From contig CM040421.1 of the NCBI GenBank assembly GCA_022702705.1, positions 73,030,121 through 73,094,120 of the forward strand: DNA of 64,000 nt. Reading direction: 5' to 3'. The stretch is from Papilionanthe hookeriana x Papilionanthe teres (taxonomy: Eukaryota > Streptophyta > Magnoliopsida > Asparagales > Orchidaceae). Positions 49,542 through 60,712 of the stretch are shown one piece after another. Positions within the stretch are counted from its first letter, which is position 1, and each line of letters begins with the position of its first letter. Position numbers and translations under genes: made by a program. The notes beneath the pieces were generated by a model. It searched no databases and was not told where the DNA came from. It was given only the letters and a program-made list of their open reading frames with translations.

Positions 49542-49708
49542 GTATGAATCAGCACTGAATGCTTACGTTGAATTCAAAAGAAATAACTCGTGCAAATGCT
49601 ACGAAGTTTCACTGTTTCATACGGTTGATGATTAAAACTAATGCATCTTCAATTCATGATTTTAAAAAAGCAATGAACATCAATTAACTAATATGCTTAA
49701 GTATTGGA

Positions 49709-49750
<42 letters not shown>

Positions 49751-51736
49751 TAGATAGATATATGAATCAGCACTGAATGCTTACGTTGAATTCAAAAGAA
49801 ATAACTCGTGCAAATGAGAATCTAAATAAAATTTATGACCAGTTAAGACAATTTTCAAGCTTCAGCATAAGGAAAGTTTTAAGGGATTTGAGTTATTGGT
49901 TTTATTGATGGCATGTCCATATGTATTCTTCTTTAAGGGAAGCATCAATTTTAGATTGTTACTACATGTGAACCGAAGTAACATATAATTATTGCAGCAC
50001 ATCTCTTCAGACTAATAAAACACTTAATTTTAGAAATATCTTCATCAAATTTGTCTTCTCTATTGCTCTCACAAACATATCAAATGTAACAATTTCTTTC
50101 ACTAAGCACTAAGCATATAGGTAGAAACAACAGAGTTTGCAGCTATTAGATTTCTACTAAATTTTAGGACGATGAAATACATCTATCCAGGAAAGGTTAT
50201 GAATCCTTATTTGACCACCAAGTAATAACTTAATATATCATGAAGAGACAATTATCAGTTAAAGGCCCCTTGTCCTCTAAGAAACAGTAGTATTTCCCAG
50301 CTTGGTAGTCTCTAGATGGTAATCTACCAAACAAGGGGATACGGTTCGTTAGAAACATATGCTCCTGCACATGTGATAAAAGTCATATCCTCTTCTAATT
50401 GTGATTCTTTATCAAGATTTTTTAAGGGATATTTCAACATTTAGTATTAATTTGAATTCTAATTTCCCGCTTTCGCAACTAAATGTACAAGTAAAGAGCT
50501 ATGTTGGCATTTAAACATGGACAATTGGTAGAAGAAAAGGTCCTGACAATTAAGCATTTATTAAAATCTAAAATCATAATAAGTTTCAAACTACACAACA
50601 AAAAAACTCAATTAATCATTGAGAAATATAAACAACTTTATGACTATTGTAATTTAACTAAACCTCTTGAATCAAAAATATAAAGGAAAAGAAAAACAGC
50701 GGTGCAACAGAACAGGTAAATAATTTCATAAATAAATACAGGAGATCCAATTTCTCAAGCATGCCACAATAACTTTGTTAAGACTCGTAAAACCTTAAAT
50801 GCAGTAAAATCATTAGTTGGTTTTCATTTTATCTCCTTTGTTAGGGGATCTGTTAGCCATCAAAATTTACTAATATCTAAATATAAGCAGCTTGGGCGTG
50901 GGTAGCAAAACTCAATAAGCACAAAGAAAGACAACATAATGAAATTTATCTACCATTTACCTTTAAAAAGTTTAATACCATTTACCTTTAAAAAGATTAA
51001 GATGACTACTCACATTGTAAACAAAACTTTTAAGAACCAAAAATGAAGCAAATAGCAGGAAACACATTATAGACATTTTAAACTTCATGAAAAAATTACA
51101 ACAATTATTACTCATCAACTAAGATAATCAAGATTTTATAATGAAAATCGTTCAACAATTATATGTTTATGAAACTTACAAAATAATCTTAGGCTTCCAT
51201 TAACCAAATGAAACTTGATTAACTTCACTAGACAAGTACAAGGAAAGAAGATGAATCAAAGTAAGAAGAAAAATAAAAAAAAAATAGCAAGCACAATATC
51301 ATGGTAAACTATTATTGCAAAGTATAACTCGAATACTACGAATAATAGATGAGAATCCCAGGATCAAGCAGCCTAATGTGAAAAAAAAAAACTATACATG
51401 TCCTTTTACTGATCCTTATCCACAAAATTTCAAATTACATTACAACAAAAACTTGTTCATGCTAGCAGTTGAGAAAAACGTGGTATAAGCATACTAAGCC
51501 AAACTATAAAGGAGAAGATAATCATGTTACCTGCTGCACTGCTGACAGAAACGTTGTTCTCGCCCGCCAACCACCACAACTGGAGTCTTCGAGTGAACCT
51601 CGCATACCTTGTGCCGCTTGTGATACTCCCTGCACTTGCTAAGATCAGCAACACAGCCGTCCACTGAACAAGAAGCAATATACCCAGTACTGTTAGGAAC
51701 CCTAGCCCTCCTTGATGCACCAGAGGATGTCACCAT
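47303..51736 (-). CDS. SBP-box transcription factor (SPL13/16/18-like), three exons
   Basis: The exons are 51736-51531, 47985-47852 and 47772-47303, totalling 810 nt (269 residues). Intron 1 (CAG|GTAACA...TTCAG) splits the SBP domain after QQCSR, the position usual in this family; intron 2 is 79 nt (G|GTTTCC...GCAG). The SBP domain spans about residues 23-98 with zinc ligands C23, C28, C45, H48 and C64, C67, H71, C83, and a basic nuclear-localisation segment KRSCRKRLDGHNRRRRK. SBP proteins bind GTAC-core promoter sites in the nucleus. The C-terminal QYPFLQ, FSLLSSSS and closing HWQW resemble the SPL13/16/18 clade. A miR156-type site lies in exon 3. The ATG at 51736 is chosen because an in-frame TAA at 51760-51758 separates it from the conserved N-terminal segment upstream. 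Protein function is therefore likely but not certain. Confidence 0.85.
47591..47610 (-). promoter_or_regulatory. miR156 target site in SPL exon 3
   Basis: The mRNA-sense sequence GTGCTTTCTCTCTTCTGTCA encodes RAFSLLS. It pairs perfectly with miR156 positions 1-13. Position 14 is a U-U mismatch, as in canonical SPL sites, and position 15 becomes a G:U pair because the usual C is T. Post-transcriptional repression by miR156 is expected from family knowledge. Confidence 0.9.
48398..48440 (+). mobile_element. 43-bp RTE 3'-tail insertion with perfect 15-bp TSD
   Basis: The insert gccgaccccacttagtggga...(TTG)n is the extreme 3' end of the RTE family also seen at 0.4, 25.6 and 34.1 kb. tatcgctttcattca flanks it exactly on both sides (48383-48397 and 48441-48455). 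The insertion is in the opposite orientation to the SPL gene. Confidence 0.95.
49369..49811. repeat. Tandem duplication (225/218 bp), each with an (AT)n array
   Basis: Units 49369-49593 and 49594-49811 both run from aaatgctacg.agtttcactg to aaagaaataactcgtgc. They are nearly identical outside the microsatellite, which is (TA)n plus GTAT repeats in the first and (TA)n plus GATA repeats in the second. Confidence 0.9.
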
Positions 51737-51757
51737 GGAAGCTGAGGCCCTCAATAT

Positions 51758-51928
51758 TTAACTCTTCCTCTGATTTGATAATTCGAAATCTCCTAATCCC
51801 CCAAGTTTCAAACGAAACGAGCAATCAAAACTGCCTCTCTGTTGTTGAGACTCACTACTTGATCTAATCAAAGAGAAGAGACGTGTTTCGATCTCTTGAT
51901 GCCACTCTGCCAAATCCCAAGGAGGCAT
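51758..51928 (-). pseudogene. Detached SPL N-terminal segment (56-codon upstream ORF)
   Basis: From ATG 51928 the frame reads MPPWDLAEWHQE and later FRLKLGGLGDF, matching the N-terminal PPW-LAE and DLKLGGLG patterns of SPL16-type proteins, and ends at TAA 51760-51758. The SBP ORF follows in the same frame 24 nt later. Just upstream, TGGAACTTGACG in the same frame reads W-N-L-T before M, as in the usual MEW-LKMPP start, but the initiating codons are missing, apparently by a short deletion. Either translation now begins at 51736, with this segment acting as an upstream ORF, or the gene is decaying. Confidence 0.8.
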
Positions 51929-52648
51929 CGTCAAGTTCCATTATATGAAAGCAACCCTTAAAAATTAATTTAAACACCCTAAAAATTCTTTATCGTTACT
52001 TTTCTTTCGTCTAATATCTATCATTTTTCTTTGTTTTACGCCTTGCCCTCCTGTCCCTATCCCGCAAAAAATCTCCCATGCGTGTTCTATTAAAATCATA
52101 TTCAACCTTTTTCCTTTCCCATCGCAGATAAAAACAAAAGTAATTCGTGAAGAAGTTACAAAGAAAATTGAAAAACATTACATTAAATGAAAATAAAGCA
52201 GAAAAAGAAGATAATAAAGAACATCTCGCAATTGAAGGACCACAGAAAAGTCCAAAAATATATATATATATACAAAAAATAAAAAAAAGGGGAAAGAAAG
52301 ACATCAAGTTACACACCAAACCAGAAAAAAGGTAATCAAACATAGCAATAAATTGACAACTACATCAAACAAAAACCCTAACTAATCAGTGCGAACAAAT
52401 CCAACTCTAGGAAAACAAAAAAAAAAAAGCATAGACTATCCGATGGTTCGAAAAGAAGAATTGTTCAAGAACGCACCAGAAAAAAATATCATCCAACCAC
52501 CCCATTGAAAAATAAACTCCCCTATCAAAACCCTAAAAGACAACCAAAGATATTCGTAATTTGGGTTAAAGAATCGAACAAACAGCTGAGCCGCATTCAC
52601 TACTCACAGACAAAGAAAACAGAAGAAGCACGAGACAGACTTACTTAC

Positions 52649-52830
52649 CATCCTGCCAGCACTCAATTTCTCACATGGATTCCACACACTGTAGCAAGAA
52701 AGAGGGGAAAGCGGGAGAAAGCAGAGCTGAGTGTGAGTTCAGACCCACCGCCACCACCTTGTTCTTATCAAATAGACGCAATTAGACTGCAGATAGCCGT
52801 AGCTATAATGAAAGCCCTATTCCATAGTTA
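52649..52830 (-). other. Probable SPL 5' UTR exon and splice donor
   Basis: The minus strand carries a leader rich in CTTTCTCCCGC/CTCTTTC ending with the near-perfect donor CAGGATG|GTAAGTAAGT at 52649/52648. The coding exon is preceded by an AT-rich stretch and a TTTTTAAG acceptor-like sequence near 51955. A 5' UTR intron of about 0.7 kb is inferred, not shown. Confidence 0.5.
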
Positions 52831-52849
52831 TCCGGAGAAGTTCTAGGGT

Positions 52850-53464
52850 GGGGGATGGCCATCTAGGTGGTAGATCGGCCATAACTAGCCTGCCATCAGA
52901 CCATTTATCGAATTTAATATATGCATAATTCACGACATTCCATACGCCCACTTCGTAGACCGGGACCGATGTCATCCCCCCCCCTTTTTTTTTTCATTTG
53001 TTAAATTGCGATGATCCGCCATGTTTCTGCGGGGCTTCGTTCACTGTTCTGCAATATGTAAAGATATATTTTCTTATAAATTATGACTGTCGTGTCAAGT
53101 GTAGATAGCGCAGATCAGTCTTCAGATAACGTAGATGGCGCGCTCTGCGTCTACACGTCTTTTATAGCTTTTGAATTCTTTTGTTTGCTAGTGGTTTAAT
53201 TATATTTTTATTTATAAGTTATTTAAAATATATAATTTAGGAGCCTTATTTCAGTACAGTCCCTCCAGGATTTATCTGAGATCTTAAATTTAGTTTCGAA
53301 TTTTTTTTTTCTTCTAAATTTTTTGATGGAAATTACTTTTTACTATTAATTTCATTAAATGTGATTTTATATGTTTTTATTTGATTTTGTTAAAACTATT
53401 TATATTTTCATAACAGCTTCTTAAAAATTATTTTCCCCATGTAAATTTTATAATCGCTTTTATC
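52850..53464. other. SPL upstream region up to the Harbinger element
   Basis: No gene recognised. Promoter elements of the SPL gene may lie here, but none can be named. A C/T homopolymer run occurs at 52976-52998. Confidence 0.4.
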
Positions 53465-54716
53465 TAAGGGTCTGTTTTGTCATAGTCATATATGCTACTA
53501 GAATTACAGTCATATTGCTTTGTAAGAAATTATTGCGGGAATCATTGTTTGTTTAGTTACAATGTGTGGAAACAAATCATGTATAGTAAAATGACTGGAT
53601 CGCCTCGTTTATTAAAACTGTTTTAAAATTTAGATATATTTATATAGGATATAATATTTGCAAATGAAATGAATTTTTTTTGAAAAAAATTATATTTAAA
53701 TATACAAATTAATAAATTTAAATTAGATTTTTTTTATTTTTATATCTTTAATATATATTTTTTAGCTTTATTATATCTAGATTATATAATGAATTATTGA
53801 TTCAACGCAATAATTCACTATATAGAGTTAAATTCTTTAAGTATATTAATAAAATATTTACGAGCTTCGTTATATCTTAATTTAATTTAATAATAAAATA
53901 TTTACGAGCTTGATTATCTCTTCATTTTAATAAAATATATATATATTAAAAATTTTATAATTTAAATAGATTGTTCAAATTAATAAAACATTTACGAGCT
54001 TTAAAAAATATTTTAAATAGATTGTTCAAATTATATTAAAAATTTAATAATTTAAAAGTACTCTTGTACTTTCATATTGTTTAGTTATTTATATATATTA
54101 AAAGCATTAACAATTTTTTCGATATTAAATCATAAGTTTCACACAAGATCTAAAACGAAAACACAACAAGAGAGCGATCGCAAATCTCAAAATAGTCATA
54201 GGAGTTCTACAAAGAAACCATATATTCCTCTCGACGCACATGGCAGACAGAAGAGTAGAAAAAAATCGAAGGACTATTCCAACAACAACCAACAATATAA
54301 TAATGTTTACTTTAGTTTTCAGAACCTATAACTCCCGTTTCACTCCGTTTTCCGTTGTGGTCGTACACTCCGCAGCGTCGGACTTGTGAGAATCTGGTAA
54401 ACTATCTGCCCATCGGAAGAAACGGCACTGATCTGGAATGTTTCGAGGACATGCATAAAACTTTCGTCGAAAGCTATGCGGCTGACGTGATACTAAAAGA
54501 GATGTCTGCAGCTCACAGTGACATAGCAATCGTCGAGAGGTAGCCGACGTGTTGGAGCTCATGTTTACCTGAAATGCAAGCACATATGCAGCTTAATTTC
54601 TTTGAGTATCAAATGGTTAAACAAAATGAAAAGAATCAAGCTATAGTGTAGAATTGTAAATAATGTGAAGTGCTCAGAAAGAGTGTAAAAGACATACATT
54701 GCGCTGCAAAATAAAA

Positions 54717-55245
54717 TCACTCTCCAACTAACAATAGAGTAATGTCTTCTCGAAGTGCTGCCATTTCGTTTCGCACCTCCCCTTCTTTTGTACGTATTGG
54801 TGCACTATTGTCCTCCTCCCGTGGTCGAGACGGTTCAATGCGGTCCTCTAAACCGTCGATCAGTAGCAACCTCGTCAAAATCAACATCGCCTCGAGTCGG
54901 ATGCCGCCCGATATAGTTATGCGGCCATAGTCGCCAACACTATCTCGCACTCCGTTCGGGGAACGTATAAGGAGGCATATCCCGAAGAATGGCCCACTTC
55001 TTCTTCCAAACTCCGAATGTTCTCTCAATAACGCCTCGCACTGATGAATGTCTCTTATTAAACAACTCCTTTCTAGTTCTTGTGTGATTACTAGCTCTTT
55101 CAAAATCTGGAATATGATATCTTGTATCAGGATAGGGTTTAAGATACCCTCTCTCGCATTGGGTAGCCAACGATCTACCAAATAATACTTCCCCGTAATG
55201 ATAGAAAGTATAGTTAGGTATATGACCAAAAACATCAACTTTTAA
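54717..55245 (-). pseudogene. PIF/Harbinger transposase (HARBI1/DDE_Tnp_4), C-terminal third only
   Basis: One frame gives GKYYLVD (55190s), the region of the third-strand aspartate block. A frame change then leads to YLKPYPDTRYHIPDFERASN, then ELFNKRHSSVRGVIERTFGV with the late catalytic glutamate, and KKKWAILRDMPPYTFPE. A further shift gives ATMAAHNYIGRHP, the expected continuation, and the end REDITLLLVGE. The N-terminal two thirds, including the AIDGTHV block, are absent, so the Myb-like gene runs almost directly into this remnant. Confidence 0.85.
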
Positions 55246-55439
55246 TATTATAAATGACCTTACCGTGCGGTGGGTGAGGGAAATTGTACTCCGGCTTTCT
55301 TGTTGCAACTTTAAAGAGTCTACTGTCATGTGCGCTGCCCTCCCATCCAGCCAATACAAATGTTCTACGGCGACCTCCTCAGGGGTTGTTTCAACCATTG
55401 TTTGGCTAGGTGCAACTGCGTATTTCCCTGTGACTATTG

Positions 55440-55921
55440 TCTCATCAAACATTCGATCGAGTTTCTCCTCGAATTCTGGTTCTATCCCAAATTGCTTTAA
55501 CTTCCTCGCCGCAGAAAAATCCGTAAGAATAAATAATTTTTATTAGAAGTGGTGCAAACATAAGCAAAACTAATTCAATAATGTCTTACCGTTAGTCTTT
55601 CATCCACCATTCTTCGCAGTAGCATAATAGTTCGCTTCGACGGATCCCAACCCAAGCCGCCGATCCTTGTTTTAGGTCCTTCCAAAGTTTCAATTTTTTC
55701 TTTAGTTGGTCCCATTTATTTTTAAGCCGTGAACTGTCGTAATCCCCTCGCCCGTCACCTCCCTAAAATTTGTTACTATGTTTTCGCCAACCTTCCTCGT
55801 TGAAAAAAGAGTTTGGTCTATTGCCTTTTTCGATTTCCGCTATGCATATATCACATAAAATTAATTTTATGTCCTTCTCCCAAAGTGCAGGAGTGGCAAC
55901 TTCTTTGTTCTTATTTGCCAT
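55440..55921 (-). pseudogene. Myb/SANT-like DNA-binding protein of the Harbinger element
   Basis: ATG 55921 opens MANKNKEVATPALWEKDIKL. The Myb/SANT-like domain follows with CDICIAEIEKGNRPN, EEGWRKHSNKF, a frameshift near 55765, then SSRLKNKWDQLKKKLKLWKD. A donor-like GGTAAGAC lies near 55592. A second exon encodes LKQFGIEPEFEEKLDRMFDE and TGKYAVAPSQ before the sequence runs into transposase remnants. In this superfamily the second protein assists the transposase by binding the element ends. The frameshift and truncation indicate a dead gene. Confidence 0.8.
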
Positions 55922-56194
55922 ACTAATAATAGGAGACAAGTCAGCAATATCTTTAAATATGAAATAAATCAACAAACATATGAAAGTCTTGACTAATATG
56001 CTTTTAATTGCGAAATAATAAATTTAAAATACTACTAAGGTAAAGGAACACAGAAATTTATGTGGTTCGGTCAAATTGACCTACGTCCACGGGAAAGGAG
56101 TATTATATTTTCATTAATGAAACTTTTGAACATTTACGTAGGTTTTACAAATAGATTCTAAACGGCCAAACCCTTCTGAACATTTACATAGCTT

Positions 56195-57140
56195 TTACAG
56201 TGCACTACACAACACTACACTTTACTGCACTACACAATTCTGCACTGCACTTCACTGCACAATACTGCACTGCACTTCACCACACAACACTGCACTGCAC
56301 AATTTCTCTACAATGCACTGCACTACACAATTTGCACTGCACTACACATTTCTACACTGCACTGCACAATTCTGCAAATTCCACACAATTCGGTCAATCC
56401 GCACTGCAATACGACACTTTTGTACAGCACTACACAAGCACACACAATTCCACACAATGCACTGCACAAACAATCCCAATTACACACAATCCCAATGCCA
56501 ACACTTCTGCACTGCACACACGCAACACTTCTGCACTACACAACACTACACAACACTTATGCACTGCACTGCACACACACACACAATTCAACACACAATG
56601 CAGTGCAGTTCACTGCAAACACACACACAAAATTCTACACACTGCACTGCACTACACTGCAAACACACACATGTACACACAAAAACTCCACCGCACTGCA
56701 AACACACACACACAAATACTGCAGTGCACTTCAAACACACACACACACACACACACATTTTGCACTGCACTGCACAAACAATCCCAATTCCACACAATCC
56801 CAATCCCAACACTTCTATATTGCACACACACAACACTTCTGCAATGCACTGCACTGCACTACACAACACTTCTGCACAACACTGCACAAACATACACAAT
56901 TGAACACACACAATGCAGTGCAGTGCACTTCAAACACACACACACATAATTCCACACACAGAATGCACTGCATTGCACATTTCCACAAACTGCACTGCAC
57001 AATTCCAAACACTTCACTGCACTGCACTTCACTGCAAAAACATACATGTACACACGAAAACTCCACTGCACTGCAAACACACACACACAAATACTGCAGT
57101 GCACTTCAAACACACACACACACACACAAAATACTGCAGA
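56195..57140. repeat. TGCACTGCAC / ACACAC minisatellite block
   Basis: The plus strand is almost free of G except within TGCA. It alternates actgcactgcacaattc, cacaacactgcac and long (CA)n runs. Higher-order duplication is visible: acacaaatactgcagtgcac occurs near 56715 and 57088, and acaatcccaattacacacaa-like sequence near 56468 and 56777. Long open frames on both strands are a by-product of the missing stop triplets. Confidence 0.9.
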
Positions 57141-57174
57141 TGCATCGTAAAGGGACCAGCCGCAAACACACACA

Positions 57175-57700
57175 AACACTCCAATGCACCGCAAACACAC
57201 ACCGCACCGCACCGTACCGCAAACACACACATATACACACAAACACCGCAAGACACCGCAAACCCACACACACAAACACACACATCGCAGTGCACTTCAA
57301 ACACATCCACATATACACACACTCGCACCGAACCGCATAAATTCCGCACTCGCAAAACACAAAACTCCACCGCACCGCACCAATACTCACCGCACCGCAA
57401 ACACACACACCACTCCACCGCACTCGCAAACACACGTTGCACTACACCGCACCGCACCGCAAACACACACATATACACACAAACACTGCAGTACACCGCA
57501 AACACACACACACAAACACACACACTGCAGTGGCACTTCAAACACATTCACATATACACACACTCGCACCGCATCGCACAAATTATGCACCGCACCGCAA
57601 AATACAAAAACTCCACCGCACCGCACCGATACACACCGCACCGTAAACACAAACAAACACTCCACCGCACTCGCAAACACAAGTTGCACTACACCATAAT
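57175..57700. repeat. CACCGCACCGCAAACACACAC minisatellite block
   Basis: This is a variant of the preceding block in which TGCAC is replaced by CGCAC. A unit of about 243 bp is duplicated: caaacacacacatatacaca starts near 57220 and again near 57462, and both continue through cttcaaacaca, catatacacacactcgcacc and caaa..actccaccgcacc. Confidence 0.9.
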
Positions 57701-57769
57701 TAAGTGCACAAAGAAAGCCAGACAAATGCACAAATATACAACATGAATCATCAAGCTCAGCAAATGCAA

Positions 57770-58390
57770 TAGTCCTACCGAAAATCATGCCTTCTCCAAA
57801 ACCTTTCAAGAAAGCCAACAAAATATAGTTTTAGGCATGCTAAATTAGGGGATGTTTTAGGCATGCTAAATCTTTGTGTGTGTTTCATAGTAGCATAATA
57901 TAGTTTTAGGCATGCTAAATTAAAGTTTGAATTGCATGAATCACATTTTTTTCTAAAACAGTGCCAAAACTGTTTAATTCCATCCCATAATTTGCCCCAA
58001 ATCAATAAGAATAGCCATTCAAAATTAACATCTGTAGAACATTTGCTTCCTTTAATTTTTTTTTTTTAATTAACACCTCGGACGTAAGAAGTGGGACAGA
58101 GGAAGAGGGACACAAGAACACTTGCATAAGCATAAGATTTTGGTGCATATAAAACAAAATCATATGTAGATCGGGACAGAACAAGAGAGGAGCAGATGGA
58201 GAACCATCTGCAATCTTAAATTCTTGAAAAAAAAATTAGAAGAAAATTAGCTACTCGACACAAAATCCTCCCCAGGCGCATAACCATAAAAATTTGATGC
58301 ATTTAAAACAAAAGCATATGTAGATTGGGACAGAAGAAGAGGGAAGCAAATCCAGCAGAGCCCAACCAAAATCAACATATAGAAGTCACC
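57770..58390. other. Harbinger internal non-coding sequence
   Basis: A motif tagttttaggcatgctaaat repeats three times (57825-57925). A second pair surrounds gggacagaagaagaggga-like sequence near 58095 and 58330. No gene recognised. Confidence 0.6.
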
Positions 58391-58732
58391 GGGGACCGGG
58401 CCGCGATACAGAATGGTAGATTGAAGGTAGGTTACCTTAGATTCGAAGGACTCTCGGTCGAGGAAGAAGAAGAGCAGTCGAAGGACTCTCGGGCTCGTTA
58501 GAAGGGCCAGGGCAGAGAAGAGTTCGGGGAGAGCACTAGGGCGAGGGCAACGCAGGAAACAATTCCACGAAGCTGGTCGAAAGTCGGGGCCGCGGGTATA
58601 TCTCGCGGTCCGCTTTCAATCCCGCTTCGCGGCAGTCCGCCGTGGATTCGCGGCTTCACGAATGCAACGGGAGCAAATTCGCGGTGCGGTAAAGAGCCGC
58701 ACCGCGACTTTGCGCCCCCAAACAGGCCCTAA

Positions 58733-60712
58733 AACTGGAGGTAACTTCAATCACTCATTAAAATTCTCTATTCTAATTGATTTGCTTAAAATCAAACATC
58801 TAACATTATTTATTGATATAATATTGACAATTAAATAACATAAAAAGATGTTTAATATTAATTACTTAAAGCATATATATATTTGTTTCTCATACGTATA
58901 CGTGCATATAGCTTGACTCCTTTCTTATTAAACTGATTATACTTTGTAACTGAATTGAAAATACTTTTGAAATATTACTTTGTCAGCAAGCCGTGGTCAC
59001 GTTTTGGCGCCGATGGAGCCCTATCTTGTGATTTCATTCTGAACTCTCTAGAAAAACGCATCGTCGGCACCTATGTGGGCGTCGTCGACACCTGAACTTT
59101 AATTTCCTAGTTTTTACCTTTTTTCACTTCAAATTCATTTCTTTTTTCACTTCTCTTTGCTTCATTTGCCTAAAATCATCATACTTGCAGTAAAACATGA
59201 AAAATACCTTCCATTAAAGTGCAATATCACAAAAAATGAGTATCAAATGTATATGAAAAATCAAATATATTTTTGGTGATTCAGTACTGCTAATTCTTTT
59301 GCAACAAAATATAAGAAACAAAGCATCATCGCATGACTCAAATATAAATAGATATCAAAGCTCTAAGAACCAAGTCACCATTAAAATGAAATACAACCTA
59401 TGTTGGTTCTCTTGAAAATACTTCTACGAACCAAAGAACATTCACATTATTCATTAATAAATTAAAGATTTGATATTAGATATGTACTTATAAATGTTTT
59501 AATTATTTTTATTTATGTGGTGGTGGTGGTTTAGTGGGTTTATGCACTTGGTCGTTGCATTGATGGTTTCATGATAACGGTGGTGGGGTGCTTTTTCTCT
59601 TGAATCTGACGGGCTTATGCACTTAGCCGTTGCAATGATGGTTTTGAAGTTCTCGACTACAAAAATTTTGTATTTGAAATATTACGTAAAACAATGATGA
59701 CAAAAAAATCAAAAAACTCAAACAGTTACCAATTGTCATACAAAAAAGTAGCTTAGTCAATCGAGCAAGGATTTGAAGCTTATTGGTGCGATCGAAGACA
59801 AATATCTTTTGAAGTCCATTCACCTCCTCTGAAGTCATCCACGATCGGTCATTTGACATTATCAACCCAAAGACCTTTGAAGACATTAAGTAAGACATAA
59901 AAATTGAAAGCTAAGATAACAAAAAGAAGCAAGAACAAAAGGATAGAGTAAAGTGTAACATCATCAACCTTACACATTTTATATAGAAAGAAATGAAAGA
60001 AGTTTAAATGTCATAAAGAGATAAAAATGAAATTTTATAGTAATTTCAAAAATTCACTGATAGCGGATCTCACAAACATAAAAAATAAGATAGAGAAATA
60101 AATTTTATTATGATAAAGACATTAAAAACTACAAAAAATCACTCATAAATTATCCAGAGATGAAATATTTTATAAGGAGATCGGTTGCTGCTTTGGTCGA
60201 TACATATCCTAGCCGCAACCACATATACAAAATTTCTCCCTCGACCTAGATTAATTTAGTTGATCTATCTCAACTAGAGTTTGAAGTATCAGGGATCACT
60301 CGTAGGCATCCAACATTCATAGTGAAAGGTGGCCACCACGTCCTCCATCTTTTCCTCTTTCTCCGTTAGAGCCAACAACTTATGCATCTCATCACCTCGT
60401 TGAATCCTTATGAATTGAGAAAAGATGTTCTCGATCTCATCCAGGCAACAATTCAGGAATCTAGGTACAATGCCAATTAATTGCTTTCTCATGGGTCTCT
60501 AAAGTATCATCCGGGTGGTTAACTCAGCCATCTTCACTCGAGAGTTGGCCACCCTCACGTGACACTTTTTCCATTACCGCTAGAACCTTAGTTGGCTTCT
60601 CACTGATACCAACCAAGGCTGGATTCTCACTTGGATCTTTCATAACCGAGTTATGTGCACCAAAAGATAGTGTAAAGAAAAAGAACTTCAGAAAAAATCA
60701 AAATCTAAAAAA
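58733..60712. other. Intergenic sequence between two Harbinger elements
   Basis: Apart from an Athila-like LTR fragment (59000-59260) no gene is recognised. A minus-strand frame at 60492-60289 (MRKQLIGIVPRFLNCCLDEI) has no family I can name. Confidence 0.45.
59000..59260 (-). mobile_element. Athila-like LTR fragment
   Basis: On the minus strand the order ttaatggaaggtatttttca, tgatgattttaggcaaatga, agagaagtgaaaaaagaaat, then gtgtcgacgacgcccac and gtgccgacgatgcg parallels the start of the 3' LTR at 17400-17540 (aatgaaaggtattttttgtg, then repeated aagaagcaaaa and the ggcgcctaggcgcg cluster). It is a diverged fragment without visible ends. Confidence 0.45.

Larger units (their letters stand above)
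47986..51530 (-). other. SPL intron 1 (3,545 nt)
   Basis: It starts GTAACA and ends TTCAG. It contains a 43-bp RTE tail (48398-48440), a 225-bp tandem duplication with (AT)n arrays (49369-49811) and otherwise AT-rich sequence with no gene. No further conserved exon was found between the two halves of the SBP domain. Confidence 0.85.
53468..58729 (-). mobile_element. PIF/Harbinger element with complete ends (5,262 bp), defective
   Basis: The left terminus GGGTCTGTTTTGTCATAG and the right terminus, read inwards, GGGCCTGTTTGGGGGCGC form a terminal inverted repeat (10 of the first 12 positions match). TAA flanks both sides (53465-53467 and 58730-58732). On the minus strand from 58729: a GC-rich leader (58730-58390), an A/C-rich minisatellite region (57700-56195), a Myb/SANT-like gene (55921-55440) and a transposase C-terminal remnant (55240-54717). 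The two-gene order is typical of PIF/Harbinger. The copy cannot transpose itself because most of the transposase is missing. Confidence 0.85.

Noticed and set aside
56200..57746. Several very long overlapping ORFs (up to ~300 codons) on both strands
   Set aside because: They are His/Thr- or Cys/Val-rich translations of the G-poor minisatellite, open in several frames at once because stop triplets cannot form. No domain is visible.
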